From the NCBI GenBank assembly GCA_020555865.1, contig JAJCJJ010000001.1, positions 558,001 to 622,000 of the forward strand: DNA of 64,000 nucleotides. Direction: 5' to 3'. Of this stretch, positions 8,535 to 17,392 are shown piece by piece (position 1 is the first letter of the stretch; each line of letters starts with the position of its first letter). The DNA is from a bacterium 210917-DFI.7.65. GTDB taxonomy: Bacteria; Bacillota; Clostridia; Oscillospirales; Oscillospiraceae. A program made the position numbers and the translations under genes. A model generated the notes under the pieces. It did not search any database. It worked only from the letters and a program-made list of their open reading frames with translations, and was not told the DNA's origin.

Positions 8535-8850
8535 ATGGCACAGGAAGTGCGAAAACACCGGCGGGCGGGGAGACTGCGCTTCCGGATCATGCCGGCGGCT
8601 TGCCTGATCGTAACAATGGCGGTGGTCTCTACGATGGTTCAGGCTGCCAGCGGAAAGTTCCCAGCCTACGGCAGATGTAAAAATCATTGAGAAAACAAAA
8701 GTCTGCGCAAAAGGTGACTTCATTGGGTAGGTCTATTCTAATGACCAAAGCGCCTGTCCGGATGGCGGTGCCGGTGGTAATGATTACTATGAGGAACGCA
8801 CGGAGGCCGCGCCTCCTGCGCTGAATGCTCCGATACTGCTTCCAGATTAG
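8535..8850 (+). pseudogene. Relic of a secreted or membrane protein gene
   Basis: An AAGGAGG site eight bases upstream and an ATG at 8535 open a 51-residue frame with a basic start and one hydrophobic, signal-like segment (LIVTMAVVSTMVQAASG), stopping at 8690. A second frame carries on with ADVKIIEKTKVCAKGDFIG, a stop, then VYSNDQSACPDGGAGGNDYY to 8850. This looks like one exported protein broken by a frameshift and a stop. The first part could still be made as a short peptide. Family unknown. Confidence 0.45.
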
Positions 8851-9097
8851 ACTCGGTGATTCAAACAGAATATGAACAAAAATGGTTAATATATTATGCA
8901 AACACAATTAGCGCCCAAATCGCCATAGGCAGCTATACCGGAACCGGTGCCGGCCGACCTGAAAAGTTTGTTTATGGAAACATTCATTGACCACGAGATC
9001 CGGGTTTGCACAGTTGGAACTTGAACTTTAAGGAAAGGAGGGACTAGCTGTGTAAATGTGCGGGAAACTCGTCGAAAAGGGATGAACCGATGGGCTG

Positions 9098-9223
9098 GCT
9101 GAGAAAATCGGAAAACGGTATCTTTTTGACCGGCTGAGCGAAAAAGCAGTACACAGAGTGGATAGAACTGCTTACAAATACGGGGAAGATCTGATGGTAA
9201 AGTTGGCAAAGGCGATGCAGTAA
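9098..9223 (+). pseudogene. Short relic at the right end of the element
   Basis: The frame reads AEKIGKRYLFDRLSEKAVHR and goes on through a lysine-rich tail to a stop at 9221, without its own start codon in frame. AAGGAGG near 9040 may have served the lost start. It resembles the small basic proteins of phages and integrative elements but I cannot name it. From 9224 to 9369 I see only AT-rich sequence. Confidence 0.35.
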
Positions 9224-9369
9224 AAATCGAAAATAGCTAGGGAGAAATCCCCGGCCATTTTGTTAGCATTTTTAGTTAGCGTTTTGCAAATATTTTGCTA
9301 ATTCATGCGGCAATATTTTGAAATAAGCAAATAATCTATTGTCTGCGCTATCCGTTGCAGCAGTATAGA

Positions 9370-9408
9370 AAAAACCGGAAGTCATTGCATCGCAATGACT
9401 TCCGGTTT
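9370..9408 (-). terminator. Terminator after tRNA-Gln
   Basis: A 17-bp stem (9372-9388 with 9392-9408) directly follows the tRNA 3' end and is followed on the minus strand by a run of T. Confidence 0.85.
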
Positions 9409-9481
9409 GGCAGCGGATGAAGGATTCGAACCCTCACAAACGGAGTCAGAGTCCGGTGTGCTACCATTACACAAATCCGCT
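9408..9481 (-). tRNA. tRNA-Gln (anticodon CUG)
   Basis: A 74-base cloverleaf on the minus strand with encoded CCA. The acceptor stem AGCGGAT pairs with ATCCGCT, the T-arm has GGTTCGAATCC, and the anticodon stem CGGA/TCCG holds a loop CTCTGAC with anticodon CTG, which reads CAG. It lies beside the decayed element, but no second copy of its 3' end is seen at the other border, so I do not call it the attachment site. Confidence 0.95.
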
Positions 9482-9573
9482 GTGTTCCGCAGAACATTAG
9501 CTATTATAGCGCGTTTTGAAAAAAAGTCAAGACCTAATTTGCAATTTTTTTTCAAAAAGAGGAAATTTAAATA

Positions 9574-10440
9574 TTAATGCTTTAAAGCTGCTTGGAGATG
9601 AGCCGTCAGTCGGGCGAATTCGGCCAGCCCGAGGGTTTCGCCGCGCACAGTGGGAGAAAATCCGCATGCGTCCAGCAGAGCGGACAGCTCGTCCTTGCGC
9701 AAACGGCTGCCAAAAGCGGCACTCAGGGCATTGAGCAGCGTTTTGCGGCGCAATGCAAATGCAGCGCGGACGACCTGGAAAAAGAAAGGTACGTCCGCCA
9801 CATCCACTGGAGGAGCTTTGCGTACTGTACAGCGCAATACGGCAGAGGTCACTTTGGGCTGCGGCGTGAAGCAGTCCGGCGGTACATCAAACAGCAGTTC
9901 CGGCTGTGTATAAAACTGCATGTAAAGAGAAAAAGCGCCGTAATCTGCAGTGCCAGGGAGGGCGCAAATGCGTTGGGCCACTTCTTTTTGGATCATCACA
10001 GTCAATCGCTGGAAACGGCCGCTGTCGATCAGCGCAGAGAGGACCGGAGTGGTAATGTTGTAAGGCAGATTTGCGCATACCAATGGCGTCAAGCCGGAAA
10101 AATGCGTATCCACCAAGGCGGCAATGTCAAGCTTCATGATATCGCCGCTGACAATAGATACATTTTCATACTTTGACAGTGTTTCTTCCAGTACGGGGAG
10201 AAGACGGCGGTCCAGCTCCACGGATACAACCTGTCCGGCGCGGCGAGCGAGCTGCTCAGTCAGGCAGCCAATGCCGGGGCCAATTTCCAGCACGCCGCAG
10301 TTTTCATCCGCGCCGCAGTGCTCGGCAATGGCTTGGGGAATCGAAGCGTCAATCAGAAAATTCTGGCCCATAGCCTTAGAAAAGTGGAAGCCATGTCGTC
10401 CCAACAGAGTACGGATATTATTCAGATCACACAGATTCAT
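9574..10440 (-). CDS. rsmA: 16S rRNA adenine dimethyltransferase
   Basis: A 288-residue RsmA (KsgA). It dimethylates two adjacent adenines in the 3'-terminal hairpin of 16S rRNA late in small subunit assembly. The SAM-binding motif LEIGPGIGCL (51-60) and the catalytic NLPY (124-127) are intact, and FHFSKAMGQNFLID is the family's N-terminal signature. I start at MNLCDL because AAAGGAG lies before that ATG; the 14 codons upstream overlap the promoter. In Bacillus subtilis ksgA lies beside rnmV and yabE; here the YabE-like gene is adjacent but rnmV is absent from the interval. Confidence 0.97.
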   Translation of the reverse strand: MNLCDLNNIRTLLGRHGFHFSKAMGQNFLIDASIPQAIAEHCGADENCGVLEIGPGIGCLTEQLARRAGQVVSVELDRRLLPVLEETLSKYENVSIVSGDIMKLDIAALVDTHFSGLTPLVCANLPYNITTPVLSALIDSGRFQRLTVMIQKEVAQRICALPGTADYGAFSLYMQFYTQPELLFDVPPDCFTPQPKVTSAVLRCTVRKAPPVDVADVPFFFQVVRAAFALRRKTLLNALSAAFGSRLRKDELSALLDACGFSPTVRGETLGLAEFARLTAHLQAALKH

Positions 10441-10472
10441 AGTGTTCTCCTTTGTATGCATAAAGTAAAAAC

Positions 10473-10501
10473 AGTATACCATATATTTTGCCGAGAAGCA
10501 A
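10473..10501 (-). promoter_or_regulatory. Promoter of rsmA
   Basis: On the minus strand TTGCTT (10496-10501) and TATACT (10473-10478) are 17 bases apart, 32 bases before the start codon. Confidence 0.6.
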
Positions 10502-10512
10502 AAAAAGATGAA

Positions 10513-10544
10513 AACAGGGCCAACGCAATTGCGTTGGCCCTGTT
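10513..10544 (-). terminator. Terminator of the YabE-like gene
   Basis: A perfect 32-base palindrome lies four bases after the stop and is followed on the minus strand by TTCATCTTTTTTT. Confidence 0.8.
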
Positions 10545-10548
10545 GCGT

Positions 10549-11616
10549 TCAGTTCAGCACATATACTGTCACATTGCGGCGACCGAACTGGATGCATTCG
10601 TTGTAGGTATTGTAATACAAATCCACTTTATTGCCCTTGATGGCGCCGCCGGTATCAGCGGCTACGGCGGTGCCGTAAACGATTTTTCCGTTGGGGGTGG
10701 TGATATAGAGTTTGCTGCCCATAGGGATTACCTTGGGATCTACGGCAACGCAGCCCACGCTGGCCACGCGGCCTGAAGCTGTGCGGGCGCCGGCCTTGGC
10801 GGTATATGCCGTGGCATTGGCAGTGATTACGCGGGAATAGGTGAGTGTGTCACCGGAGCGGAAGGTCAGCACGCCGCTGCCGTCGCTGTTGCGCGCATCG
10901 GAGGCGATGCGGTCATTGGAAGAGATGGAGGCAGATTTGGTGCCGTATTCCACAATTTCGGCGGTGGGCGCTGTGATGATTTCAGAGGAAACTGGTTCGC
11001 GGCGGATCTCCTCGCCATTTTTGTAGGTAATGGAGTAGGTGACCAGAGCCGAACCGTTTTTGCCTGCCTGCTTCACGGTTTCTTTTCCCTTGGTCATTGA
11101 GTTGTTGGCAACCCGCTCGGTGGTATAGGTGATCGGCTCCACGGCTTCGGCGGTGCCGTACGTGTACTTCACCACGTCAATGACCATGCCGTCTTCCGTA
11201 TAGTCGGACAGGTCGATGGAGACTTCGTCTTCATCATTCAAAGTAATATTCATACGTTCGAGCAGTTCGCTGACGGTTTCCTGATATGCGCGGGTGTGCA
11301 GCGTGGCGCCCATGTAATGGATAGACACTTCTTGGCTGCGGATGATGGTAATCTCCACTGCGCCGTCTTCTCCGGCAGAGGAAACGATCTGATCGGCGGG
11401 GGACACTTCAATGCCGGCTTTTTCCACCACGGCGGAGGGGAGCGTATGGCTGCTCTCTACAGTGGTGCGGGTATTGCCGTCATCAACGATGTAGACGGCT
11501 TTCGCACTGACGATGCTGGATGCGGCTCCAACGGTCAGAAACAGCATCAGGACAAACGCAACGATCCGACGGACCGGGCGTGTCGTATGATGATCGCCGG
11601 TTCCATGATTCAACAT
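10549..11616 (-). CDS. YabE-like cell wall protein (DUF348, G5 and 3D domains)
   Basis: A 355-residue exported protein. A signal anchor (about 17-37) is followed by a DUF348-type region (about 95-150), a G5 domain around residues 155-235 ([26 protein letters not shown]) and a C-terminal 3D domain ([18 protein letters not shown], then [17 protein letters not shown] and KVDLYY), whose three aspartates form the active centre in resuscitation-promoting-factor-like and MltA-like lytic enzymes. It probably cleaves or remodels peptidoglycan. The ATG at 11616 has AGGAGG upstream; a longer frame would run through the promoter. Its place beside rsmA matches yabE of Bacillus. Confidence 0.9.
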   Translation of the reverse strand: MLNHGTGDHHTTRPVRRIVAFVLMLFLTVGAASSIVSAKAVYIVDDGNTRTTVESSHTLPSAVVEKAGIEVSPADQIVSSAGEDGAVEITIIRSQEVSIHYMGATLHTRAYQETVSELLERMNITLNDEDEVSIDLSDYTEDGMVIDVVKYTYGTAEAVEPITYTTERVANNSMTKGKETVKQAGKNGSALVTYSITYKNGEEIRREPVSSEIITAPTAEIVEYGTKSASISSNDRIASDARNSDGSGVLTFRSGDTLTYSRVITANATAYTAKAGARTASGRVASVGCVAVDPKVIPMGSKLYITTPNGKIVYGTAVAADTGGAIKGNKVDLYYNTYNECIQFGRRNVTVYVLN

Positions 11617-11714
11617 AAAAAACCTCCTGAAAGTTCCACACGGCAAAGCCGGGTGGAGTACTGAAATCCGAAATCCCAGTTTCTGGAAAGTACAGACAGC
11701 TGGGAAAATCAAAT

Positions 11715-11742
11715 GGTAACAAAAGATGTAACTTTTGTTACC
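11715..11742 (-). promoter_or_regulatory. Leader hairpin of the YabE-like gene
   Basis: A perfect 11-bp stem with a 6-base loop lies in the 5' leader, about 20 bases after the -10 box. No T run follows, so it is not a terminator. It might protect the RNA or be a binding site. I compared it with the c-di-AMP (ydaO) riboswitch common before such genes and saw no match. Confidence 0.4.
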
Positions 11743-11761
11743 CGGCTCAAATACAAGCCAT

Positions 11762-11790
11762 AGTATACAATCAATCTCCACATTTGTCAA
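11762..11790 (-). promoter_or_regulatory. Promoter of the YabE-like gene
   Basis: On the minus strand a perfect TTGACA (11785-11790) is 17 bases from TATACT (11762-11767). The leader is about 140 bases long. From 11791 to 12011 there is only AT-rich sequence without a gene. Confidence 0.75.
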
Positions 11791-12011
11791 GTTTTTGCGG
11801 GGATTGATGGGGCACTCGCCCCACTTTTACAAAAAACGCCGTAGACTTATATGAAAAATATGGTAAAAGTATATGCAATAGTTACAAAATAATTACAAAA
11901 TAGTGTGAAAGAATAAAATTATGGTCAACCGTTCTGAAAAGGAAAAAAGAAGAGGGTCAATCAGGAATCAAAAAGAAAAAAAGGAAAAATAAAATGGATA
12001 AAAATAGAAAA

Positions 12012-12041
12012 ATGGCTGTTTCTGGTAACAGAAACAGCCAT
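12012..12041 (-). terminator. Terminator after trmD
   Basis: A perfect 12-bp stem with a 6-base loop (12012-12023 with 12030-12041), followed on the minus strand by TTTTCTATTTTT. Confidence 0.85.
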
Positions 12042-12077
12042 CAAAAAGATGTGCAAAGGATGGTTCGGGACACCACT

Positions 12078-12851
12078 TCAGTCAGAGGCGGCTCCATCTT
12101 CCTGCTGCAGTTCTTCCAGGGCTGCAGCATAAATGATCCGACCTTTTTTATCCAATACAGACGGATCAAAAGAGACCATCATGTCCGGGCGGCGGCGGAG
12201 TGTGCGTTTGTATGATTCTTTTTTGCGCCATTCGGCCACCTTTTGGTGGTTGCCGGAAAGAAGAATGGCCGGTACATGCCGCCCGTGCCAATTTTCCGGG
12301 CGGGAGTACTGGGGGTACTCCAGCAGGCCGTCCCAGTGGGATTCTTCCTCATAGCATTCTGCATCCGGGAGCACGCCGGGCACCAGGCGGCACACGGCGT
12401 CGGCCAAGGCCATGGCAGGAATTTCGCCGCCGGTCAGCACAAAGTCGCCCATGGAAATTTCTTCGTCCACGCATTCCTCAATAAACCGCTCATCGACACC
12501 CTCGTAGTGACCGCATACCAGCACCAGACGGTCATAGTCTGCGGCCAGGCGCTTGGCTGTGGCCTGACGGAAGGTTTCGCCGCAGGGGGAAAAATAGATG
12601 GTATGGAGCCGCTCGCCGGCTTCGTCGCAGATGTGCTTCCAGCACTGGTACAGGGGATCGGCCTGCATTACCGCGCCCCGCCCGCCGCCATAGGGATAAT
12701 CGTCCACCTGTTTTTGTTTATTTAAGGTATAGTCCCGGATCTGGTGGCATTCGATGCGGATATAGCCCCGTTCCTCGGCACGACCCAAAATAGATTCGCA
12801 CAGCATGTCCCCCACAGATTCGGGAAACAGCGTCATAATGTCAATTCTCAT
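12078..12851 (-). CDS. trmD: tRNA (guanine-N1)-methyltransferase
   Basis: A 257-residue TrmD of the SPOUT class. It methylates G37 next to the anticodon and so prevents frameshifts. MRIDIMTLFPE at the start, YGGGRGAVMQ, the knot region LVCGHYEGVDERFIE and DFVLTGGEIPAMALAD are all as in the family. The gene overlaps the end of rimM by 11 bases, which is the usual coupling of this pair. Its length is normal (240-260). Confidence 0.97.
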   Translation of the reverse strand: MRIDIMTLFPESVGDMLCESILGRAEERGYIRIECHQIRDYTLNKQKQVDDYPYGGGRGAVMQADPLYQCWKHICDEAGERLHTIYFSPCGETFRQATAKRLAADYDRLVLVCGHYEGVDERFIEECVDEEISMGDFVLTGGEIPAMALADAVCRLVPGVLPDAECYEEESHWDGLLEYPQYSRPENWHGRHVPAILLSGNHQKVAEWRKKESYKRTLRRRPDMMVSFDPSVLDKKGRIIYAAALEELQQEDGAASD

Positions 12852-13344
12852 CGGAGGCCATTCCTTTCAAAAGATGAACAGTCATTACGCCTGCGTCCAG
12901 GTCGGTATTCTCGATCATAGCCGGTACGGCGGGGATCATGTATTCTTTTTCCCCTTTGACCACCAGCACGTTATTGGCAGGGTAGAGAAGGATGTCTGTA
13001 ATTTTGCCGACTTCCTGTCCGTTTTCGGCGTCGCGCACAGCCAGTCCGATCAGTTCGGCATTGAGATAGCGTCCTTCCGGCAGATGGATATCCTCCCGTC
13101 GGACGGAGAGAATTTTATTTTTCAGGTGCAGGGCTGTATCCATGTCCTCTACGCCGGGCAGCGTCAAAAGTACGTTGTTCTTGTGAATGCGCACTGCTGT
13201 GGGATGCACGCTGTTGCCGTCCAGGTAGAGGGTTTGAAAATCCAGGAACTGTTCGGCGCTGTCGCACCAGGGCTGTACTTTTAGTTCTCCCCGGACGCCG
13301 TGAGTGTTTACAATCTGTCCTACTTCCACATATGCAAGCTTCAT
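12841..13344 (-). CDS. rimM: Ribosome maturation factor RimM
   Basis: A 167-residue RimM that binds ribosomal protein uS19 and helps mature the head of the small subunit. The N-terminal barrel has VGQIVNTHGVRGELKV and the C-terminal PRC-type barrel has LIGLAVRDAENGQEVGKI. In many Firmicutes rimM follows rpsP and khpA; here those genes lie more than 4 kb away and rimM has its own promoter. Confidence 0.96.
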   Translation of the reverse strand: MKLAYVEVGQIVNTHGVRGELKVQPWCDSAEQFLDFQTLYLDGNSVHPTAVRIHKNNVLLTLPGVEDMDTALHLKNKILSVRREDIHLPEGRYLNAELIGLAVRDAENGQEVGKITDILLYPANNVLVVKGEKEYMIPAVPAMIENTDLDAGVMTVHLLKGMASDEN

Positions 13345-13398
13345 AACAGGCTCCTTTTGGTCAAAACAGACCGGTGATGAAAAAATAAGGTTTCCGTT

Positions 13399-13427
13399 AT
13401 TATAACGGGAAATTGTTCATTCGGCAA
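13399..13427 (-). promoter_or_regulatory. Promoter of rimM-trmD
   Basis: On the minus strand TTGCCG (13422-13427) and a perfect TATAAT (13399-13404) are 17 bases apart, about 55 bases before rimM. Confidence 0.65.
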
Positions 13428-13513
13428 GGGGCGTTCTGGACCAGTACATCTGAAGTCCATTTGGAAGCGGGGCCTTTCCGTGCCCACCGGATCGAAAAAG
13501 CTGGAGCCATGTG

Positions 13514-13542
13514 TTGACAAATAAAAAAGAGTATGCTACACT
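13514..13542 (+). promoter_or_regulatory. Promoter of the MarR-MATE pair
   Basis: A perfect TTGACA (13514-13519) is 17 bases from TACACT (13537-13542). Transcription would begin near 13549, which rules out the ATG at 13533 and supports the start at 13575. Confidence 0.75.
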
Positions 13543-13574
13543 TTCGGTCTGAAATCGTACTATTGGGGGCTTTT

Positions 13575-14069
13575 ATGGAGGATATTCACGGGCAGTTAAT
13601 GGAATACAATGAACTCTGTAAGGAGACAGATGCGCTATATAGGCAGGTGGCAGAATGCAGTGAGTTGTCAGATGCCATGTTTTGGGTTTTGTACACCGTG
13701 TGCGCCAGAAAGGGGAGCTGCAGCCCTAAGGATGTGTGCGATGCGTGGACGATGCACAAGCAAACGGTACATTCGGCCCTGAAAAAGCTGGAAAGCCAGG
13801 GCTACATTGCCCTGGAAACTGCGCCGGAGGACCGGCGCAGTAAGCATATTTTGCTGACGGAAAAGGGAGAGCGCTGCCGAAGCACTTATTTTGAACCGTT
13901 GTTTCGGGCGGAGGAAACCGCTTTTGCGCAGATGGATCGGGAACACCGGACTGGGTTGCTGCGTGGGTGCCGGGCCTATTTGAACGAACTGCGGCCTGCG
14001 GTGGAGCGTCTGCTTGCGCCGGCAGAGACGGCGGACAGGCTGGAAGAGAGTGAGAGGAAAGTATTTTGA
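13575..14069 (+). CDS. MarR family transcriptional regulator
   Basis: A 164-residue MarR protein: N-terminal dimer helices, then a winged helix (SPKDVCDAWTMHKQTVHSALKKLESQGYI, about 60-90) with the wing APEDRRSKHILLTEKG. Such proteins repress efflux genes until a small, often phenolic, ligand binds. It lies directly upstream of a MATE exporter on the same transcript, so it probably controls itself and the pump. The start follows from the promoter, and GGGGGC precedes it. No clear palindrome is seen over the promoter. Confidence 0.88.
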   Translation: MEDIHGQLMEYNELCKETDALYRQVAECSELSDAMFWVLYTVCARKGSCSPKDVCDAWTMHKQTVHSALKKLESQGYIALETAPEDRRSKHILLTEKGERCRSTYFEPLFRAEETAFAQMDREHRTGLLRGCRAYLNELRPAVERLLAPAETADRLEESERKVF

Positions 14070-14100
14070 TGATGCAAATATGCAAAGAAAGGACGCACAT

Positions 14101-15429
14101 ATGAACATTCAATTATCCGATCATTTTACGATGGGCCGGCTGCTGCGCTTTACGCTGCCATCTATTGTGATGATGGTGTGCACGTCGATCTACAGCGTGG
14201 TGGACGGCTTGTTTGTGGCCAATATTGTAGGCAGTGATGCGTTGGCCTCCATCAATATTGTCATGCCTCTGTTTTTGGTACTGGGTGCATTCGGTTTCAT
14301 GCTGGGCACCGGCGGCAGCGCCGAGGTGGCCAAGACCATGGGGGAAGGGCGGGATGAGGACGCCAAAAGCTATTTTACCAATTTGACCCTGGCGGTGGCG
14401 GTGCTGGGCGTGGCGCTGACGTTGGGAACCGTCTTTTTTATCCGCCCGATCAGCTATTTGCTGGGCGCCAGCGACCGGCTGATCGATTATTGCGTGGTGT
14501 ATGGCATCATTTGCCTGATCGGCAATATTCCCTACATGCTGCAGGCCTTTTTCCAGGCGTTTTTCATCACGGCGGAAAAGCCGCGCCTGGGCATGCTGCT
14601 GACCATTGCCAGCGGTCTGACCAATATGGTGCTGGACTGGCTGTTTATCGCGGTGCTGGGATGGGGCATTGCCGGCGCCGCTGCGGCGACGTCCATCGGC
14701 TGCGCCGTGGGCGGATTTTTGCCGCTGATCTATTTTGCACGTAAGAACAGCAGTCGCCTGCAGTTCGTCCGGCCCAAACTGCACTGGCGGATGCTGGGTC
14801 ACAGCGCGGTGAACGGTTCTTCGGAAATGGTGTCCAATGCTTCGCGCGCCCTGACGACATTCCTCTTCAATATCCAGCTGATGCGTTTGGTGGGTGAGGA
14901 CGGCGTCAGTGCCATTACTGTGATGCAGTATGTGAACTTTGTGTTCATTGCTGTGATGATCGGCTTTTCTGTGGGCGTTGCTCCGGTAGTTGGTTTCCAC
15001 TATGGGGCGAAGAATACCGATGAGTTGAAGGGGCTGTTCCGCCGCTGCATGACGTTTATCGTCGCCTCCTGTGTCGGTGTGTTTGTGCTTTCCGAGGCGG
15101 TGGCCTATCCGCTGATCAATATTTTCACCGATCATGCGTCCCTGTTTGAGATGACTTTGTATGGATTCCGGATTTTTGCGCTGTCATTTTTGGTGGTGGG
15201 TGTGAATATCTTTGCTTCGGCCTTTTTTACGGCGCTGTGTAATGGTTTGGTGTCTGCGGGCATTTCGTTTGCGCGCACCATCGTCTTTGAAGCCGGGGCC
15301 GTACTGCTGCTGCCTATTGCCTTTGATTTGAACGGTGTATGGATGGCACTGCCTGTGGCTGAAGGGCTGGCGCTGCTGGTGTCGGTGGGCTGTCTGATCT
15401 TTTTCCGGAAGCGCTATCAGTACGCATAA
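14101..15429 (+). CDS. MATE family multidrug exporter
   Basis: A 442-residue membrane transporter with about 12 helices in two homologous halves. MATE proteins expel cationic drugs using a sodium or proton gradient. The first half shows the typical start LLRFTLPSIVMMVCTSIYSVVDGLFVANIVG and LGTGGSAEVAKTMGEG; the second half repeats this at about 245 (GSSEMVSNASRALTTF) and shows PVVGFHYGAKN. I start at 14101, where AAAGGA lies six bases upstream. It follows the MarR gene by 31 bases. Confidence 0.93.
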   Translation: MNIQLSDHFTMGRLLRFTLPSIVMMVCTSIYSVVDGLFVANIVGSDALASINIVMPLFLVLGAFGFMLGTGGSAEVAKTMGEGRDEDAKSYFTNLTLAVAVLGVALTLGTVFFIRPISYLLGASDRLIDYCVVYGIICLIGNIPYMLQAFFQAFFITAEKPRLGMLLTIASGLTNMVLDWLFIAVLGWGIAGAAAATSIGCAVGGFLPLIYFARKNSSRLQFVRPKLHWRMLGHSAVNGSSEMVSNASRALTTFLFNIQLMRLVGEDGVSAITVMQYVNFVFIAVMIGFSVGVAPVVGFHYGAKNTDELKGLFRRCMTFIVASCVGVFVLSEAVAYPLINIFTDHASLFEMTLYGFRIFALSFLVVGVNIFASAFFTALCNGLVSAGISFARTIVFEAGAVLLLPIAFDLNGVWMALPVAEGLALLVSVGCLIFFRKRYQYA

Positions 15430-15464
15430 GTGCGGTGTGAAAAGAAGCCTTTCCCAGAGGGAGG

Positions 15465-15511
15465 AAAACGCCCCTCCGGTATGCTGTCAGCATACCGGAG
15501 GGGCGTTTTTT
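15465..15511. terminator. Bidirectional terminator
   Basis: A perfect 21-bp stem with a 3-base loop (15465-15485 with 15489-15509) flanked by T runs on both strands separates the MATE gene from the convergent aldehyde dehydrogenase gene. Confidence 0.93.
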
Positions 15512-15544
15512 AGGAATGGAAACGGATGATTTGCGTTCAGGCGG

Positions 15545-17041
15545 TCAGGGAGCAGGATAGAATCCGGTTGGTTCTTCGCTCAAATTGATCATGATATTTT
15601 TCATCTGGGTATAGTGCTCCAACATGACCTTATGCGTTTCGCGGCCAATGCCGGACTCCTTATAGCCGCCGAAAGGCGCGCCTTCGGGAATGGCATTATA
15701 GGTGTTGATCCACATGCGGCCGGTTTCGATAGCCCGGGCCACCCGGATAGCGCGGTTGATATCACGGGTCCATACGGCGCCGCCCAAGCCATACACGCTG
15801 TCATTGGCCATGGCGATCACATCGGCTTCGTCTTTGAACTTAATGATAACCGCCACCGGCCCGAAGATCTCTTCCTGAGCCACGCGCATGTCGTTGGTCA
15901 CATTGGTCAGCAGCGTGGGGCGCATGAAGCAGCCTTTGGCCAGCGCGCCTTCGTCAGCACGTACACCGCCGCAAGCCACGGTAGCGCCCTCTTGTTTGCC
16001 GATCTCTACATAATCGAGGATTTTCTTGAGCTGCCCCTCGTCGATCTGGGCGCCCATCTGGGTTTCAGAATCCCAGGAGGGGCCAACCTTGACCGCGTTG
16101 AAGCGTTTAACGGCTTCTTCCACAAACTTATCATAAATGCTGTCCTGAACGAATACGCGGGAGCCGGCACAGCATACCTGGCCCTGGTTGAACAGGATGC
16201 CCATCTGCAAGCCGTCCATGGCCATGTCCCACTTGCAGTCCTCGAAAAAGATGTTGGCGGATTTGCCGCCCAGCTCCAACGTGGCGGGAATCAGCTTTTG
16301 AGCTGCTGCCAGGGCCACATCACGGCCCACTTCAGTGGAGCCGGTGAATGCCAGTTTGCGGAAACCGGGGTGCTCCAGCATGTACTGGCCGGATTTGCCG
16401 CCGCTGCCGGTGATTACGTTGAATACGCCCGCAGGGATGACATCCTGAATCAGACGGGCCAGCTCCAGAACGCTCAGGGAAGTAGTGCTGGAGGGCTTAA
16501 AAACGGTGCAGCAGCCGCTGGCCAGAACGGGGGCCAGTTTCCAGGCGGCCATCAGGAAGGGGAAGTTCCAGGGAACGATCTGGCCCACAACGCCGATGGG
16601 TTCGCGCAGAATCAGGCTCATGGTGTCGGCGCCGAGCATATTGGCACTGCCTTCTTCAGCCATGATGCAGCCGGCAAAATAGCGGAAATGCTGAGCCGAC
16701 AGTGGAATATCCACTGCCATGGTTTCGCGGATGGGCTTGCCGTTGTCCAGGGATTCTACCATGGCAAGGAATTCTTTGTTTTCGTCGATGATATCGGCGA
16801 TCTTGTTCAAAATAGCGGCGCGTTCGTTGACTGAAACATTTTTCCAGGTTTCAAAAGCTTTCCAGGCCGCCTGAACGGCTGCGTCCACATCTTCGCGGGT
16901 GGCCTGGGCGCATTCGGCCAGGATTTCGCCGTCGGCGGGGCATTTTGTTTTGAAAACGGCGCCGTCGGAGGCATCACGCCACTGTCCGCCGATAAAAAGC
17001 TGATATGTATCCTGCAAAGTTACGCCGTGAATGTTTTTCAT
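15545..17041 (-). CDS. NAD(P)-dependent aldehyde dehydrogenase
   Basis: A 498-residue enzyme of the classical aldehyde dehydrogenase superfamily, oxidising an aldehyde to its acid. The cofactor-site PWNFP (157-161), the general base in LELGG (Glu256) and the nucleophile in GQVC (Cys290) are present, as is EEIFGPV near the C-terminus. It resembles AldB/ExaC-type acetaldehyde or general aldehyde dehydrogenases; the substrate is not fixed by sequence. It is a single gene with GGAG before its ATG. No divergent or linked pathway gene is seen. Confidence 0.93.
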   Translation of the reverse strand: MKNIHGVTLQDTYQLFIGGQWRDASDGAVFKTKCPADGEILAECAQATREDVDAAVQAAWKAFETWKNVSVNERAAILNKIADIIDENKEFLAMVESLDNGKPIRETMAVDIPLSAQHFRYFAGCIMAEEGSANMLGADTMSLILREPIGVVGQIVPWNFPFLMAAWKLAPVLASGCCTVFKPSSTTSLSVLELARLIQDVIPAGVFNVITGSGGKSGQYMLEHPGFRKLAFTGSTEVGRDVALAAAQKLIPATLELGGKSANIFFEDCKWDMAMDGLQMGILFNQGQVCCAGSRVFVQDSIYDKFVEEAVKRFNAVKVGPSWDSETQMGAQIDEGQLKKILDYVEIGKQEGATVACGGVRADEGALAKGCFMRPTLLTNVTNDMRVAQEEIFGPVAVIIKFKDEADVIAMANDSVYGLGGAVWTRDINRAIRVARAIETGRMWINTYNAIPEGAPFGGYKESGIGRETHKVMLEHYTQMKNIMINLSEEPTGFYPAP

Positions 17042-17346
17042 AGGTAGCAGCTCCTTTCACAGTAAAAACGATGTGATAAAACATATTGGGATTCTATGTT
17101 TTGCTCTGTAATCAACATACCACATACTCTATGGTCAGGACAAGAGGAAGTTGCCGCCTTTTCGAAGAATCTTTGGAAGTTCGTGAAAAGGTTATCAGAG
17201 TGAGCTGCAAACACCAGGAATTGGTAATTTTGTACAATATTAAATCGAAAGATAGAGTAAAAATGCTGGGCGGCATTTATAAAAGTTTTTTGGCGAAAGC
17301 TTATTGATATTTGCGAAGATAAAGAACAGGATATGTTTTCGAAGAT
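17042..17346. other. Intergenic region without a gene
   Basis: About 300 bases upstream of the aldehyde dehydrogenase gene, which must hold its promoter. On the minus strand the best candidate is TTGTCC with TATGTT 18 bases on (near 17110-17140), a weak match. A 73-codon plus-strand frame here has no ribosome site and no family features, so I leave it out. Confidence 0.5.
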
Positions 17347-17388
17347 AAAAAAGGAAGCGGCTTGGCAAATGCCAAACCGCTTCCTTTT
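17347..17388 (-). terminator. Terminator of the ylxM-ffh-rpsP-khpA unit
   Basis: An 18-bp stem with one mismatch (17349-17366 with 17371-17388), followed on the minus strand by TTATC after the A-T pairs. It ends the ribosome gene cluster. Confidence 0.85.
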
Positions 17389-17392
17389 CGAT

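Noticed and set aside
9408..9481. tRNA-Gln as attachment site of the decayed element
   Set aside because: The integrase lies at the far end and no repeat of the tRNA 3' end was found near 6200-6400.
11617..11830. c-di-AMP (ydaO) riboswitch before the YabE-like gene
   Set aside because: The conserved ydaO blocks are absent although the downstream gene type fits.
17086..17307. 73-codon frame upstream of the aldehyde dehydrogenase gene
   Set aside because: No ribosome site and no family features; it covers the region where the promoter must lie.
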